64,000 bases of DNA from Candidatus Thorarchaeota archaeon MP8T_1 (GTDB lineage: Archaea > Asgardarchaeota > Thorarchaeia > Thorarchaeales > Thorarchaeaceae): assembly GCA_002825465.1 (NCBI GenBank), contig PJER01000010.1, forward strand, positions 31,347-95,346, read 5' to 3'. A program made the position numbers and the translations under genes. The notes beneath the pieces were generated by a model. The model made no database searches and was not told the origin of the DNA. It saw only the letters and a list, made by a program, of their open reading frames with translations. Positions 54,413-63,807 of this stretch are shown here, in pieces. Position 1 is the stretch's first letter. Every line of letters begins with the position of its first letter.

Positions 54413-55420
54413 TTATCCAAACAGGCTTCCTATGCCTGCTACTTCTTCCTCTTCCTCCTCTTCTTCAGGCTCATCGGGTTTTGCAACCTCAGTAGTTTCT
54501 GCTGCTGTTGAAGCTGCAGTAGCTTTTGCCTGACCTAAGATATCAGAAGGTATTGCTTCTGGATCCTTCTCAGCGGCTGCCATTGCCAGAGCCATTGCCT
54601 CAGAGTTTGCCTTTGCAAAGAACTCGTTCAGCATGTCTGGTACAAAGAATCCAATCTTTAATGTTAGACTCTTAGCCTCCATGTTTGCTTTTGCAATGAT
54701 TAGTGGCATTGTTTCTGCTGTTGGGATGCCAGTATTGACCGATAGATTGACTGCATACTGATGACCCAAGAGTACCTGCTTGAATAGGTCCTCTAGATTT
54801 ACATCAAAGTTATCTGCAGTAAGAACTGCGCCATCTGAATAAGCTGCTATTAGTTTGAGTTGAAGCTCCATGGGTTCAATTCCCAATCTGCTCAACATCA
54901 TAGCCATAGCATTGGAGATTACAGCTCCTGCTTTGACAGCAACAGTATCATCGGTGATGTGAATCGTACCACCCTTCACACGGGATGGGATTTTGAGACC
55001 TGCTAGTTCACTAATGAATGGTCCAGGCGCAACTCCTGTGTTCATGGCTGGGACAATGATGTCCTTTGGAGCAGTCTGACCACCCTTTGCAGGAGCAGCG
55101 GCCTTGTTTTCACCAAGGAATTTGCTGAGCACAAAGGGGTCTTGATCACTGAAGACAAAGGCGACGGGTCCTGAAACGTATTTTGTTAGGTCCTCAACAC
55201 CTTTCTTCTTGGATTTCTCCAATGCCCTGATCATTAGAGTATTCCTAGCCATTTTTATGACCGCAGAACCTCTTAGACTATCACGAATCCCTTGGAGTTG
55301 TTTAGCCCCAACACCTTCAACGTTGACAAGACCAATCATCTTGCTCTCATCAATGGTTGTGGTTAAGGCTTCAACAGTACTAACCTTCCATTGTGGGATT
55401 GTCTTTTCATATACTGACAC
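54413..55420 (-). CDS. rplP0: Ribosomal protein P0 (L10)
   Basis: A 335-residue P0. N-terminal rRNA-binding domain [23 protein letters not shown], insertion domain near residues 110-185 and acidic C-terminus [17 protein letters not shown]. It anchors the P1 stalk. Preceded by L1 (14-base gap) and followed by P1, as in other archaea. Confidence 0.95.
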   Translation of the reverse strand: MSVYEKTIPQWKVSTVEALTTTIDESKMIGLVNVEGVGAKQLQGIRDSLRGSAVIKMARNTLMIRALEKSKKKGVEDLTKYVSGPVAFVFSDQDPFVLSKFLGENKAAAPAKGGQTAPKDIIVPAMNTGVAPGPFISELAGLKIPSRVKGGTIHITDDTVAVKAGAVISNAMAMMLSRLGIEPMELQLKLIAAYSDGAVLTADNFDVNLEDLFKQVLLGHQYAVNLSVNTGIPTAETMPLIIAKANMEAKSLTLKIGFFVPDMLNEFFAKANSEAMALAMAAAEKDPEAIPSDILGQAKATAASTAAETTEVAKPDEPEEEEEEEEVAGIGSLFG

Positions 55421-55434
55421 TATAGATCACCGAC

Positions 55435-56091
55435 CTAGATGGAAAGCACAATTGCAGGTCCCATTGTTGTCTTTATGACAACATTACTAATCCTCTCTGA
55501 GAATCCTTTACTCTGGATTAGGTTTAGCACCGCAACGATGTTATCCGCTATCTCTCTATCACTCATTTTCTCATGTCCAACTTTGACATGGAATGTGGGT
55601 GTGTTTCGCATTCTCACTCGAACTGTACGATGATACTGATTTATTATCGCACTCAAGTCCGCTTGTGGCGGGAAGGGACGTGGCATTTTTCCTCGTGACC
55701 CCAGTGCCTGCCCTAGATAACGACCTATCAATGGCATTGCATCTGTGGCAGCAATGAAGAAATCGAAGTTCTTTGCTAGAGTCTTCCGTTCTTTCTTCTC
55801 TTCACCAATTCTAGGAATGTCATCCTTTGAAACGACTTGTTCAGCTCCAGCAGCAGTTGCTGCATCGGCAAACTCGCCATCACCAATTGCGCAGATTTTT
55901 GGTGGAGGATAAAGAGTATTAGGAAGAACCAGTTCTTGGTTAATCCTATTTTCAGGTTTACTGACATCCATCTCTTTCTTCCTGAAGTTGACTGCTAGAT
56001 CAAAACTTTGCTCGAATTTAATGCCTCTCTCAGTACCCTTTACTCTTGCCTCTGCAACAGAGGCTTCAATTGATTCAATATTCGATGACAT
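55435..56091 (-). CDS. rpl1: Ribosomal protein L1
   Basis: A 218-residue L1. ICAIGDGEFADAATAAGAEQV, FFIAATDAMPLIGRYLGQALGSRGKMPRPFPP and VKVGHEKMSDREIADNI match the family. L1 usually autoregulates this operon by binding its mRNA. Confidence 0.95.
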   Translation of the reverse strand: MSSNIESIEASVAEARVKGTERGIKFEQSFDLAVNFRKKEMDVSKPENRINQELVLPNTLYPPPKICAIGDGEFADAATAAGAEQVVSKDDIPRIGEEKKERKTLAKNFDFFIAATDAMPLIGRYLGQALGSRGKMPRPFPPQADLSAIINQYHRTVRVRMRNTPTFHVKVGHEKMSDREIADNIVAVLNLIQSKGFSERISNVVIKTTMGPAIVLSI

Positions 56092-56097
56092 GCATTA

Positions 56098-56607
56098 TCA
56101 CTCCCTTAGTGGTCCATCCAATTGAGCATCCCATGTGCCTTCTCGGACTTCTTCTTGGAACTTCTTTGCTGTCTTTCCTTCTATTGTTACACCCATCTGT
56201 CCGCAGGTGCCAGAAATTATCATGACTGCTGCTTTCATAGTCTGGGCGGAAAGGGCACTCTCTTTTCCTTTTGCGATATTCTTCAATTGGTCAACCGTGA
56301 GGTTTCCAATCATCTTGGTTGTGGGTTCTCCTGAACCTTTTGGAGCACCTACCTCTTTCAGTATCAATGCACTAGTAGGAGGTGTGCCTACTTCAATTTC
56401 GAAGCTCTTGTCATTCGGGTTTACAATGATTGTAACTGGTACCTTCAGTCCAGTGAAAGGTTGTGTAACCTCATTTATCTTGGTCACGACTTGGAAAATG
56501 TTGACTCCAGTTGGACCTAGAGCTGGACCGATTGGTGGACCACCACTGGCTTTCCCACCTTCGACCATAGCTTCTACTACTATTGGTTTCTCGCTCAAGT
56601 TATTCAC
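56098..56607 (-). CDS. rpl11: Ribosomal protein L11
   Basis: A 169-residue L11. EAMVEGGKASGGPPIGPALGPTGVN and the C-terminal rRNA-binding part ISGTCGQMGVTIEG are complete. The start is GTG at 56607 with aggag just upstream; its GTG overlaps the TGA of a small upstream reading frame. Confidence 0.95.
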   Translation of the reverse strand: MNNLSEKPIVVEAMVEGGKASGGPPIGPALGPTGVNIFQVVTKINEVTQPFTGLKVPVTIIVNPNDKSFEIEVGTPPTSALILKEVGAPKGSGEPTTKMIGNLTVDQLKNIAKGKESALSAQTMKAAVMIISGTCGQMGVTIEGKTAKKFQEEVREGTWDAQLDGPLRE

Positions 56608-56708
56608 GACTCCTGATGCAGTGCACTCGGGACGTACGCAACGTTTCCGATGATGTCGACCTGCACGACAAAAGTCATACTATATCCTGCTAGGTCTACT
56701 GCATTCAT
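56604..56708 (-). CDS. Possible 34-residue upstream reading frame
   Basis: ATG at 56708 (another ATG at residue 11) opens a 34-codon frame, MNAVDLAGYS...LHQES, ending in TGA that overlaps the L11 GTG. A ggggtg site precedes it by about 13 bases. No similarity is recognised. It could be a translated leader peptide or chance. Confidence 0.3.
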   Translation of the reverse strand: MNAVDLAGYSMTFVVQVDIIGNVAYVPSALHQES

Positions 56709-56823
56709 TGTCACTTTTTATCACCCCAGACACGACGTCGAGCGTCATGCCAGATTAAGAGGATAGACTCGCTCGGGGCGGTTCCCGTTTTAAGGATTGC
56801 GACACAGTCGTGTTTTAGAGATG

Positions 56824-57522
56824 TTAATCATCATCCGGAGAATGAGCCCAGAACGAATCTTCGTCATCAAATTCGTCACTCTCTACTGACTCGATATCTT
56901 GTTTCTCTTCTTTAGTTTCTTCGACTACCTCTGCACGTTCAGCTCGCTCAACAATTTTCGCAAAGTCCGCATGGACTCTTACTGGGATTGTATAGGGGCT
57001 GTCAAGCAGCTCTAGGATGAGTTCTTCTTTTCCAGTATCTACTCGTGCAACCTTTGCACGTTCTCCTTTGAATGGACCTGAAATGATTTCTACAACATCT
57101 CCCTCAGAGATTCCTTCTGCAGCAGGAGGTGGTGCTAGGAATTTGTCAATTTCATCCATACTTACCTTGCCACCCACACGGCCTCGAACATGTGGAACGC
57201 CAGATATTGCGATCTCTACATCACGGAACTCTGTAGTTTCAATGAAAACATAACCTCTCAGGGTCTCAGGAACTAGGATTGCTTTCACTCGTCCCCTCAA
57301 TTGATTCTTGGATATGAGTTGAGGTTCACCTTCTTTCTTCCCTTTCTTCTTGCAACTCTTCATGTGTTGCTTAGTTGCTTTCTCAGAGGAAAAGTCCTCT
57401 TTGCAGAACGGGCATTCCCAAACATCACTCTCACCTATCACAGCTGTTGTAACCAGATCGGTGACGCTACGTTCTTGACCTATGGTCGTTCTAATTGCGT
57501 AGATGCTTGTTTTAGGCTCCAC
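56824..57522 (-). CDS. spt5: Transcription elongation factor Spt5 with zinc finger insertion
   Basis: A 232-residue Spt5, well above the roughly 150 usual in archaea. The NGN domain is split: IYAIRTTIGQERSVTDLV (7-24) resumes at VKAILVPETLRGYVFIETT (near 78) after an insert holding a C2H2-like finger, C37, C40, H53, C57, then a lysine-rich run. The KOW domain follows (SEGDVVEIISGPFKGERAKV, near 140-190), and the C-terminus is an acidic tail. It forms a clamp on RNA polymerase with Spt4. Start GTG 57522. Confidence 0.9.
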   Translation of the reverse strand: MEPKTSIYAIRTTIGQERSVTDLVTTAVIGESDVWECPFCKEDFSSEKATKQHMKSCKKKGKKEGEPQLISKNQLRGRVKAILVPETLRGYVFIETTEFRDVEIAISGVPHVRGRVGGKVSMDEIDKFLAPPPAAEGISEGDVVEIISGPFKGERAKVARVDTGKEELILELLDSPYTIPVRVHADFAKIVERAERAEVVEETKEEKQDIESVESDEFDDEDSFWAHSPDDD

Positions 57523-57625
57523 TTTTCTAACACTTCCTGATGATTATAATAGTCTACACTACAAATTCACATTGGGGAATACATTTGTTTGATATGAAGA
57601 TTCGGATTAATCCGAAAATGTTTGT

Positions 57626-57808
57626 CTATTCTACACCCCAATTGGATGTTAGTAGGGTCATAATAACCTGAATAATGAAACTGAGAGCTCCGACAACTAC
57701 CATAGCAAGTAAGCTAACCTTTGTACTTGTCCATAGTTCAGTTCTGGAGGGCTTTGTAGCCAATTTCAGAATTCTTCTGCTATCGTTGATGAATGAACCA
57801 ACACCCAT
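57626..57808 (-). CDS. secE: SecE/Sec61-gamma preprotein translocase subunit
   Basis: A 60-residue single-span protein: an N-terminal amphipathic helix (SFINDSRRILKLATKPSRTEL) and one transmembrane helix (VSLLAMVVVGALSFIIQVIM). It is the gamma subunit of the SecYEG channel. It sits between ftsZ and spt5, the usual archaeal order. Confidence 0.93.
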   Translation of the reverse strand: MGVGSFINDSRRILKLATKPSRTELWTSTKVSLLAMVVVGALSFIIQVIMTLLTSNWGVE

Positions 57809-57903
57809 TTTGTATTCACTTCCCTGTAAAATGCTGCCTAAGCAGCTAGGGGGCCATCTGCAGTTTAGATTGGTTCTCTTTTAACGTTTGCTGAGTGTCA
57901 ACT

Positions 57904-59031
57904 TTACTGTGAAAGTCGTGGAACTCCTAAATCTGTTTTCAAATCATCTACTAGTGGAGTAAATGGTTCTGCCTTATCAAAGACATATGGAGAACTTACT
58001 CCAGACGCAATGATTGTCACTCGGAGTCTATCTTCTAACTCCGGTATGATTAAAGCTCCGTAGATTACCTCTGCACCAGGATGAACTTGTTCAGTGACAA
58101 GTTCCACAGCACGTTTTGCTTCGACAAGCTGAAGGTCCGAGCTTCCACTAACATTGACGAGAATATTGCGGGCGTTCTCAATAGACACATCGATGAGTGG
58201 ATTACGGAGTGCATTAACAACAGCTTCTTCGGCCCTATTTTCACCAATACCTTCTCCTAGTGCAATGATTGATACTCCACCATTCTTCATAGTAGTTCGT
58301 ACATCTGCAAAGTCAAGATTGACAAGACCTGGTTTGGAAATCAATTCTGCAATACCTTTGACTGCACGGACCAGCACCTCATCTGCTACCATAAAGGCTT
58401 CAGGCATTGATAGATCGGGTGCAATCTCCAATAATTTCTCATTTGGTATTGCAATAAGAGTGTCAACATGTTCCATCAATGCGTTTAGTCCACGAGTAGC
58501 ATTTTTCTTTCTTGTTGCACCTTCAACATCAAATGGTAGACAGACAATTGCAACTGTAAGTGCTCCATTCTCCTTAGCTGCTTTTGCCACATGAGCTGCA
58601 GCTCCAGTTCCGGTTCCACCACCCATTCCACCGGTTATGAATACTAAGTCACCTTGAACAATATCTTTGATATCTTCATAGGATTCTATGGCAGCGGCCT
58701 CACCAACATCAGGATTGTTTCCAGCACCCAATCCACCACATGTTTCCCTGCCAAGTAGTAATTTGTGATGAGAGTTACAGAAGTAGAGATCTTGTGCATC
58801 GGTGTTTAATGCAAGAGTTTCAGCTCCCTCTACTCCAACTTCCATTAGACGAGTAATTGCATTATTACCTGCGCCTCCAACTCCTGCTACTAGAATTCTT
58901 GCACTTACTGAGTCAAGTAGTTCTGCAAGTTCCTCATCAGTAGTTGCTGACTTTGGCACATGTTTTTTGCGTTTAGGTTTTTGTTCACGTTTTCCACCTG
59001 AACTGAGGACCTCTTCTAATAATGGGTGCAT
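57904..59031 (-). CDS. ftsZ: Cell division protein FtsZ
   Basis: A 375-residue tubulin-like GTPase. VAGVGGAGNNAITRLME, TGGMGGGTGTGAA (the tubulin signature) and LNTDAQDL are intact, as is the T7-type loop region NLDFADVRTTM. It polymerises into the division ring. I chose ATG 59031; an in-frame GTG at 59040 would add three residues. Confidence 0.95.
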   Translation of the reverse strand: MHPLLEEVLSSGGKREQKPKRKKHVPKSATTDEELAELLDSVSARILVAGVGGAGNNAITRLMEVGVEGAETLALNTDAQDLYFCNSHHKLLLGRETCGGLGAGNNPDVGEAAAIESYEDIKDIVQGDLVFITGGMGGGTGTGAAAHVAKAAKENGALTVAIVCLPFDVEGATRKKNATRGLNALMEHVDTLIAIPNEKLLEIAPDLSMPEAFMVADEVLVRAVKGIAELISKPGLVNLDFADVRTTMKNGGVSIIALGEGIGENRAEEAVVNALRNPLIDVSIENARNILVNVSGSSDLQLVEAKRAVELVTEQVHPGAEVIYGALIIPELEDRLRVTIIASGVSSPYVFDKAEPFTPLVDDLKTDLGVPRLSQ

Positions 59032-59109
59032 AATTACCACTCACTTCTGTTTATCTACTATTACGCCTGTATTGTTACAGTAAAAATGAGAATACTACCT
59101 ACGTAATAC

Positions 59110-60072
59110 TCATCTACGACGACCCTTCGTCTTCTTTTTGAAAGTTTTAAGAATCGCATCTATTGAGATATTGTGGTTCCTAAGCAATCTTGAGATTTCG
59201 TCGAGAGATGGTTGTCCTTGTTGAGCGCCTTCTTGCTTGATTGTTAGTGCAGCAGCAGCATTGGCAAAATTTAGAGCCTGTGATATCTTCTCCGATCTTG
59301 TCCAGGCTGTAATGAATCCAGCTGCAAATGAATCTCCTGCTCCTAAGGTATCCTTGACAGCAACTTCGAAGACTTGAGATACGCAGTATTCAAATCCATC
59401 AGTAGCAATGGCGCCTTTCTTTCCCATTTTGACAATTACAATTCCTGGAAATGATTTTGCAAAATCTCGTAATTTTTCCTCAGTTGGTTCGATGTTGAAG
59501 TATTCCTTCAATTCACCTACATTCAAAAACAACAAATCGGTCTGACGTAATATCTTGGTGAAGTCTAAATTTTGAGCTGCTCTTCCTGGATCTAGAGATA
59601 AGACCATTCCATTACTTGATGCAATCTCAGATGCGCGATCTATCATTCTTGGAAATGAACCTGCTACATGAATCACTTTGGCCTCAGCAATATTGTCATC
59701 CTCAATCACTCGTTTTTCCAAGAACTTGTTAGCACCAGGTTTTGCTACAACGATTTGGTCGTCTTGAGGGTCATGTGCATGGAAGAAAATTCCAGTGTCA
59801 TGTTTTTCTAGAACCAATATCTTACTTGTATCGACACCAATTTTCAATAGTTCTCTAAGAACAAGTTCACCATAGGTATCATCCCCTATGCAACTAATCA
59901 GTGTGGTTTTAACACCTAATTTTGTTGCTTGGGTGGCGAAGTTTGCTGCAGAGCCTCCAAGTGATACATAACCTACATCACACATGACATGGTCATTTCT
60001 TCCTGGAAGTTTATCGACACGCATATCGATGTCGACATTTATCCTACCTATTGATACAAACTCGCCTACCAA
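59110..60072 (-). CDS. PfkB-family sugar/nucleoside kinase
   Basis: A 320-residue ribokinase-fold kinase. SLGGSAANFATQATKLG is the substrate-binding region and DTLGAGDSFAAGFITAW the catalytic signature. Members phosphorylate ribose, adenosine, fructose 6-phosphate or 2-keto-3-deoxygluconate; the substrate is open. C-terminus is lysine/arginine-rich. It follows argF by 12 bases on the same strand. Confidence 0.88.
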   Translation of the reverse strand: MVGEFVSIGRINVDIDMRVDKLPGRNDHVMCDVGYVSLGGSAANFATQATKLGVKTTLISCIGDDTYGELVLRELLKIGVDTSKILVLEKHDTGIFFHAHDPQDDQIVVAKPGANKFLEKRVIEDDNIAEAKVIHVAGSFPRMIDRASEIASSNGMVLSLDPGRAAQNLDFTKILRQTDLLFLNVGELKEYFNIEPTEEKLRDFAKSFPGIVIVKMGKKGAIATDGFEYCVSQVFEVAVKDTLGAGDSFAAGFITAWTRSEKISQALNFANAAAALTIKQEGAQQGQPSLDEISRLLRNHNISIDAILKTFKKKTKGRRR

Positions 60073-60084
60073 ACAATCATCCTC

Positions 60085-61017
60085 TTAGACTATTAGAGCA
60101 AGAATTCCCTTCTGAGCATGGAGACGATTTTCTGCTTGGTCAAAAACTACTGAGTGGGGACCATCCATCACTTCAGAGGTTAACTCTTCGTCTCTATGTG
60201 CGGGAAGACAGTGCATTACAATGACATCCTTCTTTGCCTTACTGACAAGTGCTTTGTTCACTTGGAATGGCATCAAGGCATCTTCCTTTTCTTTTGATCT
60301 CTCCTGACCCATACTGAAGAAAGTATCCGTATAAATGACATCGGCACCTTTTACTGCATCCTCAGGATTTGTAACTACTTCCAAGGTCGTACCATATTTC
60401 TTGCTTAACTGTGTGGCTTTCTTCAAGATTTGATCTGTCGGAGTGTACCCTTTGGGTGATCCAATTGTTACATCCATTCCCATTATGGTGCAACCCTGCA
60501 TGATTGAATTACTTACATTATTTGAATCACCAACATAAACAATCTTTTGTCCCTCAAGATTACCTCTGTGTTCCTCTATTGTCATCATGTCCGCCATTAT
60601 CTGGCACGGATGAAGGAGATCTGAGAGCCCATTCACTACTGGTACGGTAGCATATTTGGCCAAATCCATGATATCATTGTGTCCAAAGACACGTGCCATT
60701 ATCGCATCACAATATCTACTGAGAACTTGTGCAGTATCTCCAATCGTTTCTCCACGACCAAGTTGAGTTCCACCTGTTTCCAAATAGAGTGCATGCCCAC
60801 CAAGCTGAGTCATGCCAACTTCGAATGAAACTCGAGTCCTTGTTGAAGATTTCATAAATATCATTGCTAAGGACTTGCCTTTTAGAAGCTCATGGGGTTC
60901 TCCCCGTTTTTGCTTTCTCTTCAAGTCATGTCCAGTATCTAAAAATTGTCTTAATTCGAATCTCTCGAAATCAGAGAGATCTACAACACTTTTACCTTTC
61001 AGGCTCAATAGCAACAC
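60085..61017 (-). CDS. argF: Ornithine carbamoyltransferase
   Basis: A 310-residue carbamoyltransferase. FMKSSTRTRVSFE binds carbamoyl phosphate, LLHPCQIMADMMTI and MHCLPAHRDEELTSEVMDG complete the ornithine-binding site. It makes citrulline in arginine synthesis. GTG 61017 opens the frame; TTG 61008, behind gaggtg, is an equally good start. A TATA element at 61053-61060 gives it its own promoter. Confidence 0.93.
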   Translation of the reverse strand: MLLLSLKGKSVVDLSDFERFELRQFLDTGHDLKRKQKRGEPHELLKGKSLAMIFMKSSTRTRVSFEVGMTQLGGHALYLETGGTQLGRGETIGDTAQVLSRYCDAIMARVFGHNDIMDLAKYATVPVVNGLSDLLHPCQIMADMMTIEEHRGNLEGQKIVYVGDSNNVSNSIMQGCTIMGMDVTIGSPKGYTPTDQILKKATQLSKKYGTTLEVVTNPEDAVKGADVIYTDTFFSMGQERSKEKEDALMPFQVNKALVSKAKKDVIVMHCLPAHRDEELTSEVMDGPHSVVFDQAENRLHAQKGILALIV

Positions 61018-61052
61018 CTCAGGGCTTCTATGTTGCCAACACTAGAACCTCG

Positions 61053-61060
61053 TATAAAAA
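61053..61060 (-). promoter_or_regulatory. TATA element of argF
   Basis: Reverse strand tttttata preceded by ctcacc-like purine/pyrimidine boundary, about 36 bases upstream of the GTG start of argF and just after the ftsY stop. Confidence 0.5.
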
Positions 61061-61073
61061 GCTCACCACTTGC

Positions 61074-61985
61074 TCATTTATCGCCTACAAGTCTCTGTGC
61101 GAACCATTCTGGGTCAAATTGTTTGATATCATCGTACTCTTGGCCTACACCAATGAACACTATTGGTCTGCCTGTAACATGTGTGATGGATAATGCAGCA
61201 CCTCCAGAAGGATCCGCATCGACTTTTGTTAGAACTGCTCCATCAATGCCGATTGCATTGTGAAACTCTTTAGCTTGAGAAAGTGCATCATTTCCAGCAA
61301 GAGCATCTCCAACAAAGAGTTTGATGTCCGGATTAGCAACCCTAGCTATTTTCTTCATTTCATCTAGCAGGTTCTTGTTGCTCTGCATTCGTCCGGCACT
61401 ATCGATTAATACGATGTCAATATGTCTAGCTTTTGCATGAGCAATGGCATCAAATGCAATTGCAGCTGCATCAGCACCATAATCTTGTTTTATGACTCGA
61501 ATACCAAGTCTTTCTGCATGTCGTTCTAATTGTTCAATACTACCCGCTCTGAAAGTGTCCCCAGCAGCAATAACGACTGAAAAGCCATTCTTTTTGAACA
61601 GATTTGCTACTTTGGCAAGAGTAGTAGTCTTTCCTGTTCCATTCACTCCAACAAAGAGTATTGTCGTGACCTCTCCGTTTTCTTTCTTCTTGGTTGCCAA
61701 CTCAAGTGGATTGAGAGGATAAGTAGGGGTCAGTATTTCAAGTACAGAATCAAGTATTGCTTGTCTGAACAGTTTTCCAAGATTTTCTAACCTTCCTGCT
61801 CTTGTGCCTAGTAGTTTTTGCTTAGTCAGTTCACATATCTGTTCAGCAACTTCAACAGCAACATCGTTCTGAATCAAAACCATTTGCAATTGCCATACTG
61901 CATCTTCGAGATTCTTTTCGCTCAGTTCTCTTGTAGTTGTTACAGTAACTGCTGTGTCAAGAGCTTTCCTGAGCTTATCAAACAA
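61074..61985 (-). CDS. ftsY: SRP receptor FtsY
   Basis: A 303-residue SRP GTPase. GVNGTGKTTTLAKVA is the P-loop, DSAGRMQSN the G3 region (usually DTAGR) and TKVD the G4 region. Its short N-terminal helical domain lacks the long acidic region of bacterial FtsY. It docks SRP-ribosome complexes to the membrane. It follows prefoldin alpha with a 3-base gap. Confidence 0.95.
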   Translation of the reverse strand: MFDKLRKALDTAVTVTTTRELSEKNLEDAVWQLQMVLIQNDVAVEVAEQICELTKQKLLGTRAGRLENLGKLFRQAILDSVLEILTPTYPLNPLELATKKKENGEVTTILFVGVNGTGKTTTLAKVANLFKKNGFSVVIAAGDTFRAGSIEQLERHAERLGIRVIKQDYGADAAAIAFDAIAHAKARHIDIVLIDSAGRMQSNKNLLDEMKKIARVANPDIKLFVGDALAGNDALSQAKEFHNAIGIDGAVLTKVDADPSGGAALSITHVTGRPIVFIGVGQEYDDIKQFDPEWFAQRLVGDK

Positions 61986-61988
61986 AGA

Positions 61989-62444
61989 TTAGTCCTCCTC
62001 AGCTAGGGGAGAATCCTCTTGAGATTGAATCTTAGTTGCTAATTGCTGAAACTGTGAATTTAATACTGAAGCACGAGCAACGAGCTTCTGATATTCTTCG
62101 GCGTATGATTCGTACTGCTTTTCCAAGCCATTGATCTGTTCCTGAACTGCATTCTTTGCATCTTCTACAGATTGCTCGATCCGAACTCCACTACCTATAC
62201 TTCGAGTAACATTAGATGGGTCGACAAGCTTTGCTTGAACAAAGATACTCCCTCCAACGTTCATGAGCATCTCTTCGCCTTCCTCTTTCCCTTCTATCTC
62301 CTTAAGAACCATGAGTCCAGCCCTGAAGTTATTCAGGTATGCCTGTACAAGCTCTAATCGTTGCTGAAGCAACGTTATGTTAGATTCAGTCAACTGTTGC
62401 TCTTGGTAAATCCTTTGGAGCAGCTGTTGCTGTTCATCGCTCAT
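61989..62444 (-). CDS. pfdA: Prefoldin alpha subunit
   Basis: A 151-residue coiled-coil chaperone subunit. Two long helices (1-45 and 95-140) flank a beta-hairpin region (MLMNVGGSIFVQAKLVDPSNVTRSIGSGVRIEQS). It forms a hexamer with prefoldin beta that hands substrates to the thermosome. It overlaps the LX gene by four bases. Confidence 0.92.
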   Translation of the reverse strand: MSDEQQQLLQRIYQEQQLTESNITLLQQRLELVQAYLNNFRAGLMVLKEIEGKEEGEEMLMNVGGSIFVQAKLVDPSNVTRSIGSGVRIEQSVEDAKNAVQEQINGLEKQYESYAEEYQKLVARASVLNSQFQQLATKIQSQEDSPLAEED

Positions 62445-62686
62445 GAAAATTCGCTCTCCAGTCCTAAGAATTTACGAAGGTCAATGCTTGTTATTTCTTC
62501 TGGCTTAATCTCTTTAATTTCAGTGATTGTGATGTCCTTTCTCTTCACTCGATGTCTGCTTCCTAATTCAGAGAGTATCTTTTCTTGGATATGGGATTCT
62601 TTATCTCCCAGTAACTCTCGAGTGAAAATGAATTTTCTCTTCTTCTTCCTGTATTCACCGGATGCTCTCCAGATTTTTGAACTCAT
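62441..62686 (-). CDS. rpl18a: Ribosomal protein LX (L18a/L20a)
   Basis: An 81-residue ribosomal protein: MSSKIWRASGEYRKKKRKF start, then FTRELLGDKESHIQEKILSELGSRHRVKRKDITITEI. I start it at ATG 62686; a longer frame at 62716 overlaps eIF6. Its place between eIF6 and prefoldin alpha is the standard archaeal order. Confidence 0.93.
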   Translation of the reverse strand: MSSKIWRASGEYRKKKRKFIFTRELLGDKESHIQEKILSELGSRHRVKRKDITITEIKEIKPEEITSIDLRKFLGLESEFS

Positions 62687-62702
62687 CTCTTTCACACCTC
62701 TT

Positions 62703-63368
62703 CTATACGAAACCAAGGACCTGACTTATGTGTGCAAGTTCTACACCTGTTGTATCAGATCCTGCAATCATTCCATCAATATTGGCAAGCGCACCTAGGC
62801 TAGTATATGGGCTACCTCTATTGACGGTTCCAACTTCGATATGTACTTTTAACAGCTGTGATAGCTGGTCAATCTCATCATCAGTAGCTAATGGATGGAC
62901 AATTGCCCCTTGATTAGTCACTATTGAGTTAGCACCAACAATGGGTAGTTTTGCAATCCTTCCAGGTATAACTTCCACACCTAGAACATCTGAAATCTTC
63001 TGTACTGATTTTGGACCGAAATCTGGGTGACACATCGCACCGTTGTCATTAGCTAAAATGATATTGCCAAGGGCAGTCATCTTATCATCAATCCAATCTA
63101 CAGTGACCTCAGCTGATTGCTTTATTTGATTCAACTCTTCATCAGTGGTTGTATAAGGGAGTAGAATTCCATTTGAATTGGCTACTGCAACAAGACCTAC
63201 TGCATCTAGTGTTGCAATTGTTGACTGAACCAAAGGTAGATTGAAGGTTCTCTCAACTATACCTAATCCCTTTTCAGAAATATTCGAACTGACAACTACA
63301 AAGCTGTCTGTGGCGATTCCATAAGCTCCGACATTAGAATCGCCCTCAAAGTTCGTGCGGGCGATCAC
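62703..63368 (-). CDS. Translation initiation factor aIF6
   Basis: A 221-residue fivefold pseudosymmetric protein. Repeats such as GNIILANDNGAMCHPDF, GANSIVTNQGAIVHPLATDDEI and GALANIDGMIAGSDTTGVEL are typical. It binds the large subunit and blocks joining with the small one. Six bases separate it from L31e. Confidence 0.96.
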   Translation of the reverse strand: MIARTNFEGDSNVGAYGIATDSFVVVSSNISEKGLGIVERTFNLPLVQSTIATLDAVGLVAVANSNGILLPYTTTDEELNQIKQSAEVTVDWIDDKMTALGNIILANDNGAMCHPDFGPKSVQKISDVLGVEVIPGRIAKLPIVGANSIVTNQGAIVHPLATDDEIDQLSQLLKVHIEVGTVNRGSPYTSLGALANIDGMIAGSDTTGVELAHISQVLGFV

Positions 63369-63374
63369 TCTGGA

Positions 63375-63803
63375 TTATCCCTCCGCAAGATAAACGCGGA
63401 CTAGATTATCAGCATTCTTTGTTGCTCGAATTCTTAGCCTTCGAGGTGGCTTTTGAATGCCTCTGGCCCAAATCTCTTCGTTAACTTCTGGTTGAATTAA
63501 CAATTCTTCAGGCTTCATATGTCTCTCAACAAACTCTTTCAGAATTCTTACAGACCTGTTTGCGCGTTTAAGTCTACTACCAGCCCAGTAAGCTTTTCGT
63601 AAAGGAACTGTATAGATGCGTTCATCAATGATTTCTTCTTCTTCCTCTACTGCTTCAACATCTTCAGGAGTTTTTACTTCAGGAGTCTTTTTGTCAGCTG
63701 GAACATCTTCTACTTCCTCAATCTCTTCGATCTCTTCTAGTTCTGCCTCTTCCTCAGAGACCTCGGCTTTCGCATCTTTTTTCTTCTTTGACATTATGCC
63801 CAC
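63375..63803 (-). CDS. rpl31e: Ribosomal protein L31e with acidic N-terminal extension
   Basis: A 142-residue L31e; the family is usually about 85-90. The core (62-142) has ERIYTVPLRKAYW, ANRSVRILKEFVERHMK and GIQKPPRRLRIRATKN. The first 60 residues are a glutamate-rich acidic extension (EEEAELEEIEEIEEVEDV) after a short lysine run. The extension is in-frame with MSKKKKDAK at 63794 as the likely start. It may bind other factors or rRNA-bound proteins. Confidence 0.9.
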   Translation of the reverse strand: MGIMSKKKKDAKAEVSEEEAELEEIEEIEEVEDVPADKKTPEVKTPEDVEAVEEEEEIIDERIYTVPLRKAYWAGSRLKRANRSVRILKEFVERHMKPEELLIQPEVNEEIWARGIQKPPRRLRIRATKNADNLVRVYLAEG

Positions 63804-63807
63804 CTGA

